Shown here: in pieces, positions 7,606 to 16,112 of the stretch
Numbering within the stretch: the stretch's first letter is position 1
Layout: every line of letters begins with the position of its first letter
NCBI GenBank assembly: GCA_039196965.1
Contig: JBCCUK010000020.1
Location: 16,364 to 80,363, forward strand
Origin: CALLCD01 sp039196965
Lineage (GTDB): Bacteria; Pseudomonadota; Alphaproteobacteria; Caulobacterales; Hyphomonadaceae
Direction of reading: 5' to 3'
DNA length: 64,000 nucleotides
The notes under the pieces: model-generated
The model's database searches: none
What the model was told of the DNA's origin: nothing
The model's input: only the letters and a program-made list of their open reading frames with translations
Position numbers and translations under genes: made by a program

Positions 7606-9105
7606 ATGTTGTTGCGCGTACTGGTGTTGGTGAGCTTCGCTTTTGCGGCCTGGCAATCTGGGGCGGCCCAGGAGATGAAGGCTTCCGATACTGAACCCTA
7701 TGAGCCTTACAGCCTCACCGTCGACCGCAGGGGCACCTTTAATGGCGAGCGCATTGATTATCAGGTCGTCCTGTCCGAAACGGTCCTGAAAAACGATGAG
7801 GGTGAGGAAGAGGCGGCTATTTTCTCCACCGCTTATCTGAAAACCGGTGTAGGCGATTATACCGATCGTCCAATCACTTTCCTTTTTAACGGCGGGCCGG
7901 GGTCGTCCTCGGTTTGGCTGCATATGGGGGCTTTTGGGCCGAAGCGTGTCGCGATTCCCTCTGATGCGCGCGATGACGGTGCACCGCCATATCCCATCGT
8001 GGACAATCCCGATGCGCTGCTCGATGTCACGGATATCGTCTTTATTGATCCTGTCGGGACGGGTTTCTCTGTGGCGCTTGGTGACACGGAGCCCAAGGAT
8101 TTTTGGGGTGTCCATGAGGATGCGAAGGCCGTTGCCAAGTTCATTCGCCAGTGGATCAGTGCCAATGGCCGCTGGAACAGCCCGAAATATCTTGGCGGGG
8201 AGAGCTACGGCACGCTAAGGACAGCCGCTGTTGCCCATGAACTCGAAGGTGGGACGTATAATGACGTTTCGCTAAACGGCCTGATCCTCGTCTCCACCGT
8301 CCTTGATATGTATCATGACCTTACGGCCCCGGGGAATGAGCTTGCCTGGCCGGTTCTGTTGCCGACCATGGCGGCGACCGCCTGGTATCATAATGCGCTT
8401 GCAGATCGGCCAGACGATCTTGAGGCTTTCGTTCAGGAGGCTCGCGAGTTTGCCGAAACGGACTACATGGTCGCTTTAATGAAGGGGAACCGCCTCGGCG
8501 ATGCTGAGCGCGCCGATGTCCGTGCCCGGCTGTCGCGTTTCACAGGGCTTTCCGAAGAGTTTCTCGACGACGCAAATCTCCGCGTCTCGCTCGCCCGCTT
8601 TCAGAAGGAACTTTTGCGCGATCGTGGCCTCACGGTCGGCCGTCTCGACAGCCGCTATACTGGTGTCGATTATGACAATGCTGGCGACAGCCCTGACCAG
8701 GACCCCTCTTTCGTCGCCATTGACGGGGCTTATACCGGTGCTGTGAACGCCTATTTCCGCTCCGATCTTGGTCTCGATCTGCCCCGCGAGTACGAAATCA
8801 TTTCCGGCCTCGGCCGGGAGTGGAACTGGGATGTGGATGGCCCCGCCGGGCGCTTCATGCACAATGTTGCCCCATTTATCGGCGCGGCCATGCGGTACAA
8901 TTCTGAGTTGCGTGTGTTCAATGCGGCTGGGTATTATGACTTCGCAACGCCTCTCTTCAGTGCGGAGTTCAGCCTCACCCGGAATGGCGTTGTTCCTGAT
9001 CGCATTGTCTTTGAATACTACCCCGCCGGACACATGATGTATGTGCACGAACCATCCTTGACCAAACTGAATGACGACATTCGTGCCTTCATCGAGGCGC
9101 AATAA
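7606..9105 (+). CDS. Exported S10 family serine carboxypeptidase
   Basis: A 499-residue peptidase with a signal peptide (residues 1 to about 21, ending GAAQ), so it is periplasmic or secreted. S10 marks are NGGPGSSSVWLHMGAFGP (oxyanion-hole region), the nucleophile serine in GGESYGT near residue 199, the aspartate in AAGYYDFATP near 445 and the histidine in PAGHMMYV near 475. The family removes C-terminal residues from peptides, often at acid pH. GGAG lies upstream of the ATG. It is followed after 6 bp by an acyl-CoA carboxyltransferase gene, implying cotranscription, an odd partnership with no obvious biochemical logic. Confidence 0.9.
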   Translation: MLLRVLVLVSFAFAAWQSGAAQEMKASDTEPYEPYSLTVDRRGTFNGERIDYQVVLSETVLKNDEGEEEAAIFSTAYLKTGVGDYTDRPITFLFNGGPGSSSVWLHMGAFGPKRVAIPSDARDDGAPPYPIVDNPDALLDVTDIVFIDPVGTGFSVALGDTEPKDFWGVHEDAKAVAKFIRQWISANGRWNSPKYLGGESYGTLRTAAVAHELEGGTYNDVSLNGLILVSTVLDMYHDLTAPGNELAWPVLLPTMAATAWYHNALADRPDDLEAFVQEAREFAETDYMVALMKGNRLGDAERADVRARLSRFTGLSEEFLDDANLRVSLARFQKELLRDRGLTVGRLDSRYTGVDYDNAGDSPDQDPSFVAIDGAYTGAVNAYFRSDLGLDLPREYEIISGLGREWNWDVDGPAGRFMHNVAPFIGAAMRYNSELRVFNAAGYYDFATPLFSAEFSLTRNGVVPDRIVFEYYPAGHMMYVHEPSLTKLNDDIRAFIEAQ

Positions 9106-9111
9106 TTATCG

Positions 9112-10665
9112 ATGAGTTGGGAAGCTGAAGCTGAAGAGATTCGCAGGCGCAAAGAACTTGCCCTGGCTCAAGGCGGTGAGGCATCTGTTGCCCGCCAGCA
9201 CGAGAAAGGTCGGCTTACGATCCGGGAACGGATCGATCTTCTGCTTGATGAGGGTAGCTTTGACGAGGTTGGTCCTGCTGCAGGAGCCGCCGAGCGCGGA
9301 GACAATGGGGCGCTTTTAAGCTTCGATCCGGCAAATTTTATTCTCGGCTTTGGAAGGATCAATGGCCAGAGGGTTGTGGTCGGCGGCGAGGATTTCACCA
9401 TGAAGGGCGGCTCGCCGTCTCCCGCGGGTCTGCGCAAAAGTGTCTATACCGAAGATCTCGCCCTGCAGTATAAGTTGCCGCTTGTTCGTCTCCATGAAGG
9501 GGCGGGCGGCAGTGTGGGCGGTACAGGCGGCAAGGGCCAAAGTCTGCCTGGCCCGGTTTTCGCCACGCCGCGATTCAAATCCGTTGCAGAATGTATGGCG
9601 AGGGTACCGGTGGCAACGGCAGCCCTCGGTGCTGTCGCTGGGTTACCAGCGGCGCGGCTCGTCTCGTCGCATTTTTCCGTGATGTCGAAATCGACTGCTC
9701 AGGTGCTGACGGCTGGACCTGCGGTTGTCGAGCGCGCCATGGGCGAAAAGAAGACGAAGGACGAGCTTGGCGGTTGGAAAGTCCACACAAAGAACGGCAC
9801 TGTCGATAATGGCGGGGAAGATGAAGCCGATTGCCTCGCCCAGATCCGCCGCTTCCTCTCTTACATGCCATCGAATGTGGACACGCTGGCACCGGTGACC
9901 TCTACGGACGATCCCGTCGATCGTACAGAGGAGGCACTTATTGATATTGTACCTCGTGAGCGCCGCCGCGCTTTTGATATGCGCAGTGTGCTGAAGCTGG
10001 TGCTGGATCAGGACAGTTTCTTTGAAATGGGTGCCGGCTATGGCCGCTCGCAGATTGTTGGCCTAGCCCGGCTCAACGGTCAGCCGGTTGGTATCTGGGC
10101 GAACAATTGTAAATTTCTTGCTGGATCGATGACTGCCGATGGCGCGCAAAAAGCGCGCCGCTTCATGGAGCTATGCGAAGTATTCAGCCTGCCGATTATC
10201 AGCTTTATCGATGAGCCGGGTTTCATGATCGGATCTCAGGCTGAGCACGAAGCAACCATCCGTCATGGTGCAAACGCTGTACTCACTGCCTCGCTCACCA
10301 CAGTGCCCTGGGCGTCTATACTGGTACGGAGATCATTTGGTGTCGCTCAGGCGGCCCATTACGGACCCGGCGGTCTTGTGCTGGCGTGGCCATCAGGTGA
10401 GTCCGGTCCATTGCCTGTAGAAGGCGGAGTTGCCGTTGCGTTCCACCGTGAGATCGCGGCGGCTGAGGATCCCGACGCCCGGCGCAAAGAGCTGGAAGAG
10501 GCTTTTGCTGCCCGTCAATCGCCTTTTCCTCGTGCAGAGGCCTTGTCCGTCCACGATCTGATAGATCCTCGCCAAACCCGACCGGAGCTTTGCCGCTGGA
10601 TAGACCGTGTTCAGCCTTTACTGCCCGACTTGCTGGGTCCGTCCCACTTCGCCATTCGCCCTTAG
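9112..10665 (+). CDS. Acyl-CoA carboxylase, carboxyltransferase (beta) subunit
   Basis: A 517-residue carboxyltransferase of the propionyl-/methylcrotonyl-CoA type with two crotonase-like halves. It transfers CO2 from carboxybiotin to an acyl-CoA. Visible marks are the N-terminal RKELALAQGGEASVARQHEKGRLTIRERI region, the carboxybiotin/CoA loop GAGGSVGGTGG, and the C-terminal half with IISFIDEPGFMIGSQAE and YGPGGLVLAWPSGE. Length is normal. The next gene, 12 bp downstream, is a free-standing biotin carrier, but no biotin carboxylase lies in the window, so the holoenzyme must borrow one encoded elsewhere. The acyl substrate is not deducible. Confidence 0.88.
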   Translation: MSWEAEAEEIRRRKELALAQGGEASVARQHEKGRLTIRERIDLLLDEGSFDEVGPAAGAAERGDNGALLSFDPANFILGFGRINGQRVVVGGEDFTMKGGSPSPAGLRKSVYTEDLALQYKLPLVRLHEGAGGSVGGTGGKGQSLPGPVFATPRFKSVAECMARVPVATAALGAVAGLPAARLVSSHFSVMSKSTAQVLTAGPAVVERAMGEKKTKDELGGWKVHTKNGTVDNGGEDEADCLAQIRRFLSYMPSNVDTLAPVTSTDDPVDRTEEALIDIVPRERRRAFDMRSVLKLVLDQDSFFEMGAGYGRSQIVGLARLNGQPVGIWANNCKFLAGSMTADGAQKARRFMELCEVFSLPIISFIDEPGFMIGSQAEHEATIRHGANAVLTASLTTVPWASILVRRSFGVAQAAHYGPGGLVLAWPSGESGPLPVEGGVAVAFHREIAAAEDPDARRKELEEAFAARQSPFPRAEALSVHDLIDPRQTRPELCRWIDRVQPLLPDLLGPSHFAIRP

Positions 10666-10677
10666 GAGATATGTCTT

Positions 10678-10893
10678 ATGGCTACAGAGATTGAACTGGA
10701 AACCGGTGGCAGTGTCTGGAAGGTGCTGGTCAAGGAGGGGGATAAGGTGAGCGAGGGTGACACGCTCTTCATACTTGAGGTGATGAAAATGGAAGTGCCT
10801 TATGAAGCTCCGACATCGGGAATGCTCACCTCGCTGAAACTTGCTGAGGGGGATGTGGTGGAAGAAGGACAGATCGCGGGGCAAATCGATTAG
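10678..10893 (+). CDS. Small biotin/lipoyl attachment (biotin carrier) protein
   Basis: A 71-residue, single-domain biotinyl carrier. Lys37 in the canonical EVMKMEV is the predicted biotinylation site, and the flanking strands (GDKVSEGDTLFILE, APTSGMLTSLKLAEGDVVEEGQIAG) form the usual barrel. A minimal carrier of this size resembles the Bacillus YngHB-type proteins rather than normal AccB (about 150 residues). It lies directly after the carboxyltransferase, with AGGAG upstream of the ATG, so it is probably that enzyme's carrier. The biotin carboxylase is absent locally. Confidence 0.9.
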   Translation: MATEIELETGGSVWKVLVKEGDKVSEGDTLFILEVMKMEVPYEAPTSGMLTSLKLAEGDVVEEGQIAGQID

Positions 10894-10900
10894 ATGCCAG

Positions 10901-10930
10901 CAACAAAAGGCCCGGCGCAAACACCGGGCC
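10901..10930 (-). terminator. Rho-independent terminator of the GIN-domain gene
   Basis: On the minus strand, GGCCCGG pairs with CCGGGCC (10909-10915 with 10924-10930) around an 8-base loop, followed by TTTTGTTG. It lies 30 bp past the stop of the GIN-domain gene. The hairpin also follows the plus-strand carrier gene but lacks a T-run in that direction. Confidence 0.75.
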
Positions 10931-10959
10931 GTCAGCGAATAATAAAATTCTTGGTGTGG

Positions 10960-11655
10960 TTAGCTTACGCTAAACGACCCGCCGCTGGATTTATCGATAT
11001 CCACATTTGAAGCACCGCCGCGAACCTTAATACTCGCGCCGGACGAAGCCTTGCCCCTCACGCGATCGGTGGCATAAGCGTTAATTGTTGCGCCTGAAGA
11101 TGCATCTGCGTTGACCTCCTGGCACTCTAGCGTGCCAGCTGAGATGCTTGCTCCCGATGATGCGTCAATTGATGTCCTGCTACATTGTCCTTCAGCAGAG
11201 ATTGATGCCCCTGATGAGGTGTCGAGTTCCACGATCTCGCCAGCGATGCCGCTTGCGCGAATGGTGGCACCTGATGAGGCGTCGATCTCGACATAGTCGC
11301 CGACAAATCCGTTGGCTGTGGCTGTGGAACCGGAGCTTGCGTCAAGGCCAGAAACAGCCGGTCCGGTCACATTGACGGTAAACCTGTTTTTGCGGTTTCC
11401 ACCCCAGTTCCAGCCGTTACGAGGCCGTCTGATATAGAGCGTATCGTCTTCTACCTCGATAATGAGTTTGTCGAAGTCGCCCTGTTCGGTTTCAGCAACA
11501 ATTGACTGCTCTGGTCCGGCTTCGAAGATTACCGTCAGTCCCGAAGAAACATCAATTTCGTTGAAAGGCGGCAGCTCATAGGTGCGCGTTTCAGCAGAGG
11601 CCGAGACAGCGAGCTCGCCGGCGGCAAGTATGGAGATGAGGAGAGAGCGTTGCAT
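10960..11655 (-). CDS. Secreted head-GIN-domain (DUF2807-type) protein
   Basis: About 231 residues: a signal peptide (MQRSLLISILAAGELAVSASA), then a regular right-handed beta-helix-like sequence in which DASSGATI/DTSSGASI recurs roughly every 20 residues (at least six copies). This is the hallmark of the putative auto-transporter adhesin head GIN domain (DUF2807). The opening FNEIDVSSGLTVIFEAG is also typical. Function in bacteria is unknown; adhesion or envelope-stress roles have been proposed. I start at the ATG at 11655, preceded by AAGGGG; the 11691 start would lack a proper signal. It is divergent from a small lipoprotein across a palindrome-rich promoter, and a terminator follows. Confidence 0.82.
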   Translation of the reverse strand: MQRSLLISILAAGELAVSASAETRTYELPPFNEIDVSSGLTVIFEAGPEQSIVAETEQGDFDKLIIEVEDDTLYIRRPRNGWNWGGNRKNRFTVNVTGPAVSGLDASSGSTATANGFVGDYVEIDASSGATIRASGIAGEIVELDTSSGASISAEGQCSRTSIDASSGASISAGTLECQEVNADASSGATINAYATDRVRGKASSGASIKVRGGASNVDIDKSSGGSFSVS

Positions 11656-11684
11656 GGTGTGACCCCTTTTTTCGACCGATGATC

Positions 11685-11713
11685 TTGACATGTACTTATT
11701 GAATTACGATAAG
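11685..11713 (+). promoter_or_regulatory. Sigma70-type promoter of the small lipoprotein gene
   Basis: A perfect -35 TTGACA (11685-11690), a 17 bp spacer and a -10-like GATAAG (11708-11713). Transcription would start near 11720, giving a leader of about 25 nt before the ATG at 11746. Confidence 0.5.
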
Positions 11714-11734
11714 TCAATTATTGATTTTCAATAA
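11694..11734. promoter_or_regulatory. Nested palindromes over the divergent GIN/lipoprotein promoter
   Basis: Three overlapping dyads: ACTTAT-N9-ATAAGT (11694-11714), TCAAT-T-ATTGA (11714-11724) and TTATTGA-TTT-TCAATAA (11718-11734). The 7-mer TTATTGA also repeats directly at 11696 and 11718, exactly 22 bp apart. The first dyad covers the spacer and -10; the last runs into the ribosome-binding site. This looks like a repressor or two-component binding region; the protein is unknown. Confidence 0.55.
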
Positions 11735-11745
11735 GGAGCAAAATC

Positions 11746-12117
11746 ATGAAAATTCAACTCGCGAGCGCTGTGTTGGGGATCGCCATGTTGGGCGGATGCG
11801 TCATCATCGATGCCGATGACGCCGACTTCCACAGCGAGTTTGACTATAATGATGGCTACGGCACGGTTTATGGGGCTGATGTCGTCGGCGGCGCGGTTGC
11901 CTTTACAGTCTCCGACAATGGCTGCACCGACAAGAATTTCTTCGATGTCCGGGTATTCGGCGAGGATGAAGACGAATTCGAAGTGGGTATCAAGCGCGTC
12001 CGGGAAGACCATTGCCGCGCCTATAATCCCGAGGGCAAAACGTTCAGCTGGACCTTCCAGGAGCTTGGTATTCCATCAGATGCTGAAGTCACGGTGCTGA
12101 ACCGCGTCCGTCGATAG
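11746..12117 (+). CDS. Small acidic lipoprotein of unknown function
   Basis: A 123-residue protein with a lipoprotein signal (lipobox LGGC, Cys18), so it is predicted to be membrane-anchored. The mature part is acidic (DADDADFHSEFDYNDGYG) and contains two further cysteines (DNGCTDKN and EDHCRAYN) that could pair. I do not recognise a family. AAGGAG lies 8 bases before the ATG and overlaps a palindrome, so translation or transcription may be controlled there. It is divergent from the GIN-domain gene, and a strong terminator follows. Confidence 0.75.
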   Translation: MKIQLASAVLGIAMLGGCVIIDADDADFHSEFDYNDGYGTVYGADVVGGAVAFTVSDNGCTDKNFFDVRVFGEDEDEFEVGIKRVREDHCRAYNPEGKTFSWTFQELGIPSDAEVTVLNRVRR

Positions 12118-12144
12118 GACAGATGAAAGTAACTGCTATGGAAG

Positions 12145-12175
12145 CCCGGTTGGCGTTTTTGCCAGCCGGGTTTTC
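12145..12175 (+). terminator. Rho-independent terminator after the small lipoprotein
   Basis: CCCGGTTGGC pairs with GCCAGCCGGG (one G-U pair) around a six-base loop, followed by TTTTCCTTT. It lies 27 bp after the lipoprotein stop codon. Confidence 0.85.
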
Positions 12176-12244
12176 CTTTGCGTGGGTCGGTCTTGTCTCT
12201 ATGGAAGGTACGGATAGCAAATACAACAGACAGGGGCGAAACTA

Positions 12245-14083
12245 GTGACCCGGACCATTCAGACCTATTCAGCCGAAGCGTTCTTTCAGACCACGAGCTA
12301 TATGATGGCGAGCAATGGTGGCCACGCCTTCTCCGCCGATGGTGACAAGTTGCTCATCTCGTCCGATAAGACAGGCGTTTTCAACGCTTTTGTCTTCGGG
12401 GCCGGCGACAAAGCTGAGCCGCTTACGCGATCTGATGACGATGCCACATTCGCCCAATCTTTCTTCCCGAACGACGATCGTATTATTGTCACCGCCGATC
12501 AGGGCGGAAATGAGCTTAACCACATCTTTGTCCGGGGGATGGATGGCACGCTGAAGGACCTGACGCCGGGTGACAATGTCAAAGCCGTATTCGGCGGCTG
12601 GCACCAGGATAATAGCGTCTTCTATATCTGGTCAAATGAACGCGATCCGTCATTCTTTGACGTTTATGCCCATGATGTAGAGACCTATGAGCGTCGTCTG
12701 GTTTTCGGGAACCCTGGCTTCCAGCCCGGCGCGATTAGCCGCGATGGCCGTTGGCTCTCTATGGACCAACCGGTCACCAGCGCAAATTCGAATGTCTTCC
12801 TTGTCGATCTCGCTGCCGATACGCCGGAGCCTGTTCTGGTCACAGATCATGAGGGCAATATTGCCTATTCGACTTACGGCTTTACCCCCGATAGCCGGAA
12901 ACTGATTTTTGCGACCAATGAGTTCGGCGAGTTCAATCAGGCTTGGACCCATGTTCTAGATACAGGTGAGAAAGCAGCCCTTATAGAGGCGGACTGGGAT
13001 GTCAGTTTCGTTTTTTATTCGCCCTCTGGCCGGTATCGCATCCATGCGGTGAATGCCGACGCCCTGACCGAGCTGACCGTCCTCGATACTCAATCTAACG
13101 AGACGCTAGCAATGGATGGGGTCCCCGAGGGACAGATTGGCCAGGTTCGCTTCAATCGCGATGAAACCGAACTGGCCTTAGGTGTGAATACTGATACTTC
13201 TCCCTTCGATGTTTACCGCATGATACTTGGGGAAACCGCAAAGCGCCTGACCAGCGCGCTCAATCCGGCGATCAACGAGGCCGATCTTGCCACAGCGACG
13301 ATTGAGCGCTTCGACAGTTTTGACGGTGTGACGATCCCCGGCGTTTTGTACCGACCGCTTCAGGCGTCTGCCGATGCTCCGGTGCCGGGGGTCGTATTTG
13401 TTCATGGCGGTCCCGGCGGGCAGTCGACACGCGGCTACAGCGCTCTTGTCCAGCACCTCGTCAATCATGGATATGCCGTTTATGCCGCTAATAATCGTGG
13501 ATCGTCTGGGTACGGAAAAACTTTCTTCCATATGGATGACCGCCGCCATGGCGAGGAAGATTTGAGAGATATTGTAGAGGCGGGCAATTATCTCCGCAGT
13601 CTTGATTGGATCGACGAAACGAAGATTGCAGTGATGGGTGGCTCATATGGTGGCTATATCACTGCAGCGGCCCTGACCTTCCATCCGGAAGCCTTTGATG
13701 CCGGTGTGAACATATTCGGGGTGACGAATTGGGTTCGTACACTGACGAGCATTCCACCATGGTGGGAGGCGTTCAAAGAAGCGCTTTATGATGAAATGGG
13801 TGATCCCGCCACCGATGGCGAGCGACACCGGCGTATCTCTCCGCTGTTTCATGCGGAGAACATCATAAAGCCATTGCTGGTGGTGCAAGGGGCAAACGAT
13901 CCCCGTGTGCTGCAGGTTGAAAGCGACGAAATTGTTGAGGCTGTGCGCGCCAATGGCGTGCCGGTAGAATACATTGTTTTCCCTGATGAGGGACATGGCT
14001 TTCTCCGGAAAGAGAACAGGATCGCGGCTTCGGACGCCTATGTCGCCTTCCTGAATGAGCATCTGAAGGGTCATGAGGCGTGA
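12245..14083 (+). CDS. S9 family prolyl oligopeptidase-type peptidase
   Basis: A 612-residue protein: an N-terminal seven-bladed beta-propeller (about residues 20-350, with TolB/WD-like blades such as FSADGDKLLISSDKTG), then an alpha/beta-hydrolase domain. The catalytic serine is in GGSYGGYITAA near residue 466, the aspartate in GANDPRV near 549 and the histidine in DEGHGF near 583; the oxyanion segment HGGPGGQSTRGY is also present. No signal peptide is seen, so it is probably a cytoplasmic peptide-cleaving enzyme of the acylaminoacyl/dipeptidyl peptidase group. The start is a GTG. The stop overlaps the next gene by 4 bp, implying coupling. Confidence 0.92.
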   Translation: MTRTIQTYSAEAFFQTTSYMMASNGGHAFSADGDKLLISSDKTGVFNAFVFGAGDKAEPLTRSDDDATFAQSFFPNDDRIIVTADQGGNELNHIFVRGMDGTLKDLTPGDNVKAVFGGWHQDNSVFYIWSNERDPSFFDVYAHDVETYERRLVFGNPGFQPGAISRDGRWLSMDQPVTSANSNVFLVDLAADTPEPVLVTDHEGNIAYSTYGFTPDSRKLIFATNEFGEFNQAWTHVLDTGEKAALIEADWDVSFVFYSPSGRYRIHAVNADALTELTVLDTQSNETLAMDGVPEGQIGQVRFNRDETELALGVNTDTSPFDVYRMILGETAKRLTSALNPAINEADLATATIERFDSFDGVTIPGVLYRPLQASADAPVPGVVFVHGGPGGQSTRGYSALVQHLVNHGYAVYAANNRGSSGYGKTFFHMDDRRHGEEDLRDIVEAGNYLRSLDWIDETKIAVMGGSYGGYITAAALTFHPEAFDAGVNIFGVTNWVRTLTSIPPWWEAFKEALYDEMGDPATDGERHRRISPLFHAENIIKPLLVVQGANDPRVLQVESDEIVEAVRANGVPVEYIVFPDEGHGFLRKENRIAASDAYVAFLNEHLKGHEA

Positions 14084-14928
14084 TCGTGAAAAGTGATATC
14101 AGAGATCTAGTTGGCTGCCTTGCGGGAGCGGTTCTAATCGTTGGATCTTTCGGCTCTGTTGCTGCAGAGAATACGCAAAGCGGTTTCGCCGCGGTGACTT
14201 ATCTCGGCAATGTTGGGGTCATGGTGGAGCAGGGGGAAACGAAGATTCTCTTCGATCCTCTGTTTAGGGACGATTATGGCCAGTACCAGCTGGTGCCAGA
14301 AGCAATGCGCGATCAGCTGCTAAATGGATCGGCTCCGTTCGATGCCATTGACGCGATCTTCATCAGCCATGCCCATGGTGACCATTTCAATGCGGTCGAC
14401 GTGATACAGTTTCATACTGCCCACCCGGAGGCGCTCATCGTCGCGCCGCAGCAGGCGATAGATACGATGCTCGCCACGGGGGCCGTAACGGATACCCTGG
14501 CGGCCCGGTTTATCTCGATGGATATGGATTATGGCGCTGAGCCGGTTTCTCTACCATTTGCTGATCTCATCGTAGAGGCTGTCCGTATTCCCCATGCGGG
14601 TGGGGAACGTCGACGGCCTATACAGAACTTTGCCTATAGGGTGACCTTGGAGAATACTGCGACGGTGATGCACCTTGGCGATGCTGATCCGGAGGCGGAG
14701 GATTTTGGTGCTTATGGCGATCACTGGGATGGGCGAGAAACTGATATGGCATTTCCGCCTTACTGGTTCTTTCTGTCGGAAAGCGGTCAGGCGGCTGTTT
14801 CATCCACGCTGAATGCAGCAGAGCATATCGGGGTGCATGTTCCGATCTTTGTCCCCAAAGTTTTGCGGGATACAGGTGCAACTTATTTTTCTGTGCCTGG
14901 AGAAGTGCGCGGCTTCGAAACGGAATAG
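14080..14928 (+). CDS. Exported metallo-beta-lactamase-fold hydrolase
   Basis: A 282-residue protein with a hydrophobic N-terminal signal (about residues 10-29). The MBL zinc motif HAHGDHFNAVD lies near residue 98, and LGDADPE further on supplies the bridging aspartate. The fold opens with FAAVTYLGNVGVMVEQGETKILFDP, typical of the UlaG/beta-lactamase-like L-ascorbate-lactonase and metal-dependent hydrolase group. The substrate is unknown; the C-terminal half is rich in aromatic residues (FPPYWFFLSES). The GTG start overlaps the peptidase stop (GTGA). It converges on grxD with almost no gap. Confidence 0.82.
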   Translation: MIVKSDIRDLVGCLAGAVLIVGSFGSVAAENTQSGFAAVTYLGNVGVMVEQGETKILFDPLFRDDYGQYQLVPEAMRDQLLNGSAPFDAIDAIFISHAHGDHFNAVDVIQFHTAHPEALIVAPQQAIDTMLATGAVTDTLAARFISMDMDYGAEPVSLPFADLIVEAVRIPHAGGERRRPIQNFAYRVTLENTATVMHLGDADPEAEDFGAYGDHWDGRETDMAFPPYWFFLSESGQAAVSSTLNAAEHIGVHVPIFVPKVLRDTGATYFSVPGEVRGFETE

Positions 14929-14929
14929 T

Positions 14930-15280
14930 CTATTCCGCTGTGTCTTCATCTGCTGTCAGCGCGATACCCTTTTCGGTAAAGAATGGCTTCAACTCACCAG
15001 CCTCAAACATCTCTCGGATAATATCGCATCCGCCGACAAATTCGCCCTTTACATAAAGCTGCGGGATCGTCGGCCATTCTGAATAGGATTTTACGCCTTC
15101 GCGGATGTCCTGATTTTCGAGAACGTTCGTGGCCGTATAGTCCACACCGACATAATCAAGGATTTGTACAACGGTGGACGAGAACCCGCATTGCGGAAAG
15201 TGCGGCGTGCCCTTCATGAAAAGGAGCACCTCGTGTGACTTCACGGCTTCATCGATACTTGCGTGGACCTCGTCGCTCAT
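14930..15280 (-). CDS. grxD: Monothiol glutaredoxin (Grx4 type)
   Basis: A 116-residue CGFS-type glutaredoxin. Cys31 lies in PQCGFS, with FMKGTP before it, and the glutathione-binding WPTIPQLYVKGEFVGGCDII follows. These proteins hold a glutathione-ligated [2Fe-2S] cluster and act in Fe-S delivery and iron sensing, often with BolA. I start at the ATG at 15280, with GAGG upstream; the longer frame to 15307 would cover this site. In many alphaproteobacteria bolA lies directly upstream; it is absent here. Confidence 0.96.
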   Translation of the reverse strand: MSDEVHASIDEAVKSHEVLLFMKGTPHFPQCGFSSTVVQILDYVGVDYTATNVLENQDIREGVKSYSEWPTIPQLYVKGEFVGGCDIIREMFEAGELKPFFTEKGIALTADEDTAE

Positions 15281-15413
15281 GGGGCAGACCTCTTCAAATG
15301 TTCTCATAACCCTCGGGGGCCATCATTCTAGCCCTTCATTTGAGACCGGTGGCGCAAACCGTCAAGGTTCCACCCTAAATCTGAAAGGTGAGCTAGCTTC
15401 CAACTGGCGGATG

Positions 15414-16031
15414 TCAGCCGAAAATGCCGCGTCGTTTCAGCCGGCGTTCGCATCCGTTCAACTGGGCCTGAAACCTGTCGGTGTCAGCGGCCACCCGGTT
15501 TGCTGTTGCAATCAGCGCCGAGTTTCCCCGCCATGTGCCACGCGAAAATCCGCCCGGTCCTTCATGATAGGCGAGATATTGTGAGCGGGCATCGCTTGTC
15601 GACGTTCCTGTCTGACGTGCCGAGCGGGAAACATACCACCCAACAAAATCAACAGAATCGGAGAAGTCAGATCGTGAAGCTGATTGGTTGCCCGTGGAAG
15701 AGCGATACTCATCCCAGGTCGAATCGAGTGCTTGGGCATAGCCGCGGGCCGAAGATGGACGCTTTCCCCGAGCTAGTCCGAAGAAACGCCGCTGGCCGCG
15801 GGAGGGGCGCGCATCTTTATCGAACGAGGATTCTTGTTTGATAATGGCGATCTGAAGCGGAATGGGAACGTTCCATCGATCCTCGGATTTCGCCGCAGCG
15901 CGATACCAGCGCTTCCGATCATCGAAAATGTCGCAGATATTGACCTGTTCCGATGCGGTTGGTGTCACCGTCGCACACGATGCGACCCCAAAAAAGGCGA
16001 CCGACCAAACAGCGAATTTCCAAACCGTCAT
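15414..16031 (-). CDS. Lytic transglycosylase lipoprotein (SLT-like)
   Basis: A 205-residue protein with a lipoprotein signal (GVASC, Cys19). A lysozyme-like SLT domain follows: the catalytic glutamate is predicted as Glu67 in IIKQESSFD, followed by a GLA turn (FFGLARGKRPSSARGYAQALDSTW) and the late motif YLAYHEGPGGF. It would cleave the MurNAc-GlcNAc bond of peptidoglycan from the outer or inner membrane face. The C-terminus is short and basic. It is monocistronic by position. Confidence 0.85.
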   Translation of the reverse strand: MTVWKFAVWSVAFFGVASCATVTPTASEQVNICDIFDDRKRWYRAAAKSEDRWNVPIPLQIAIIKQESSFDKDARPSRGQRRFFGLARGKRPSSARGYAQALDSTWDEYRSSTGNQSASRSDFSDSVDFVGWYVSRSARQTGTSTSDARSQYLAYHEGPGGFSRGTWRGNSALIATANRVAADTDRFQAQLNGCERRLKRRGIFG

Positions 16032-16112
16032 ATGCCTTTTCTCTACGGATAGTCCTCTGGAGGCAAAGTCTTTTTTGTGACGATGCCGTTAGGTTGGCAG
16101 GGTCTGGAAAAC

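Noticed and set aside
11718..11734. FNR/CRP-like box TTGAT-N4-AATAA
   Set aside because: The second half differs from ATCAA at two positions, and the longer palindrome TTATTGA-N3-TCAATAA explains the sequence better.
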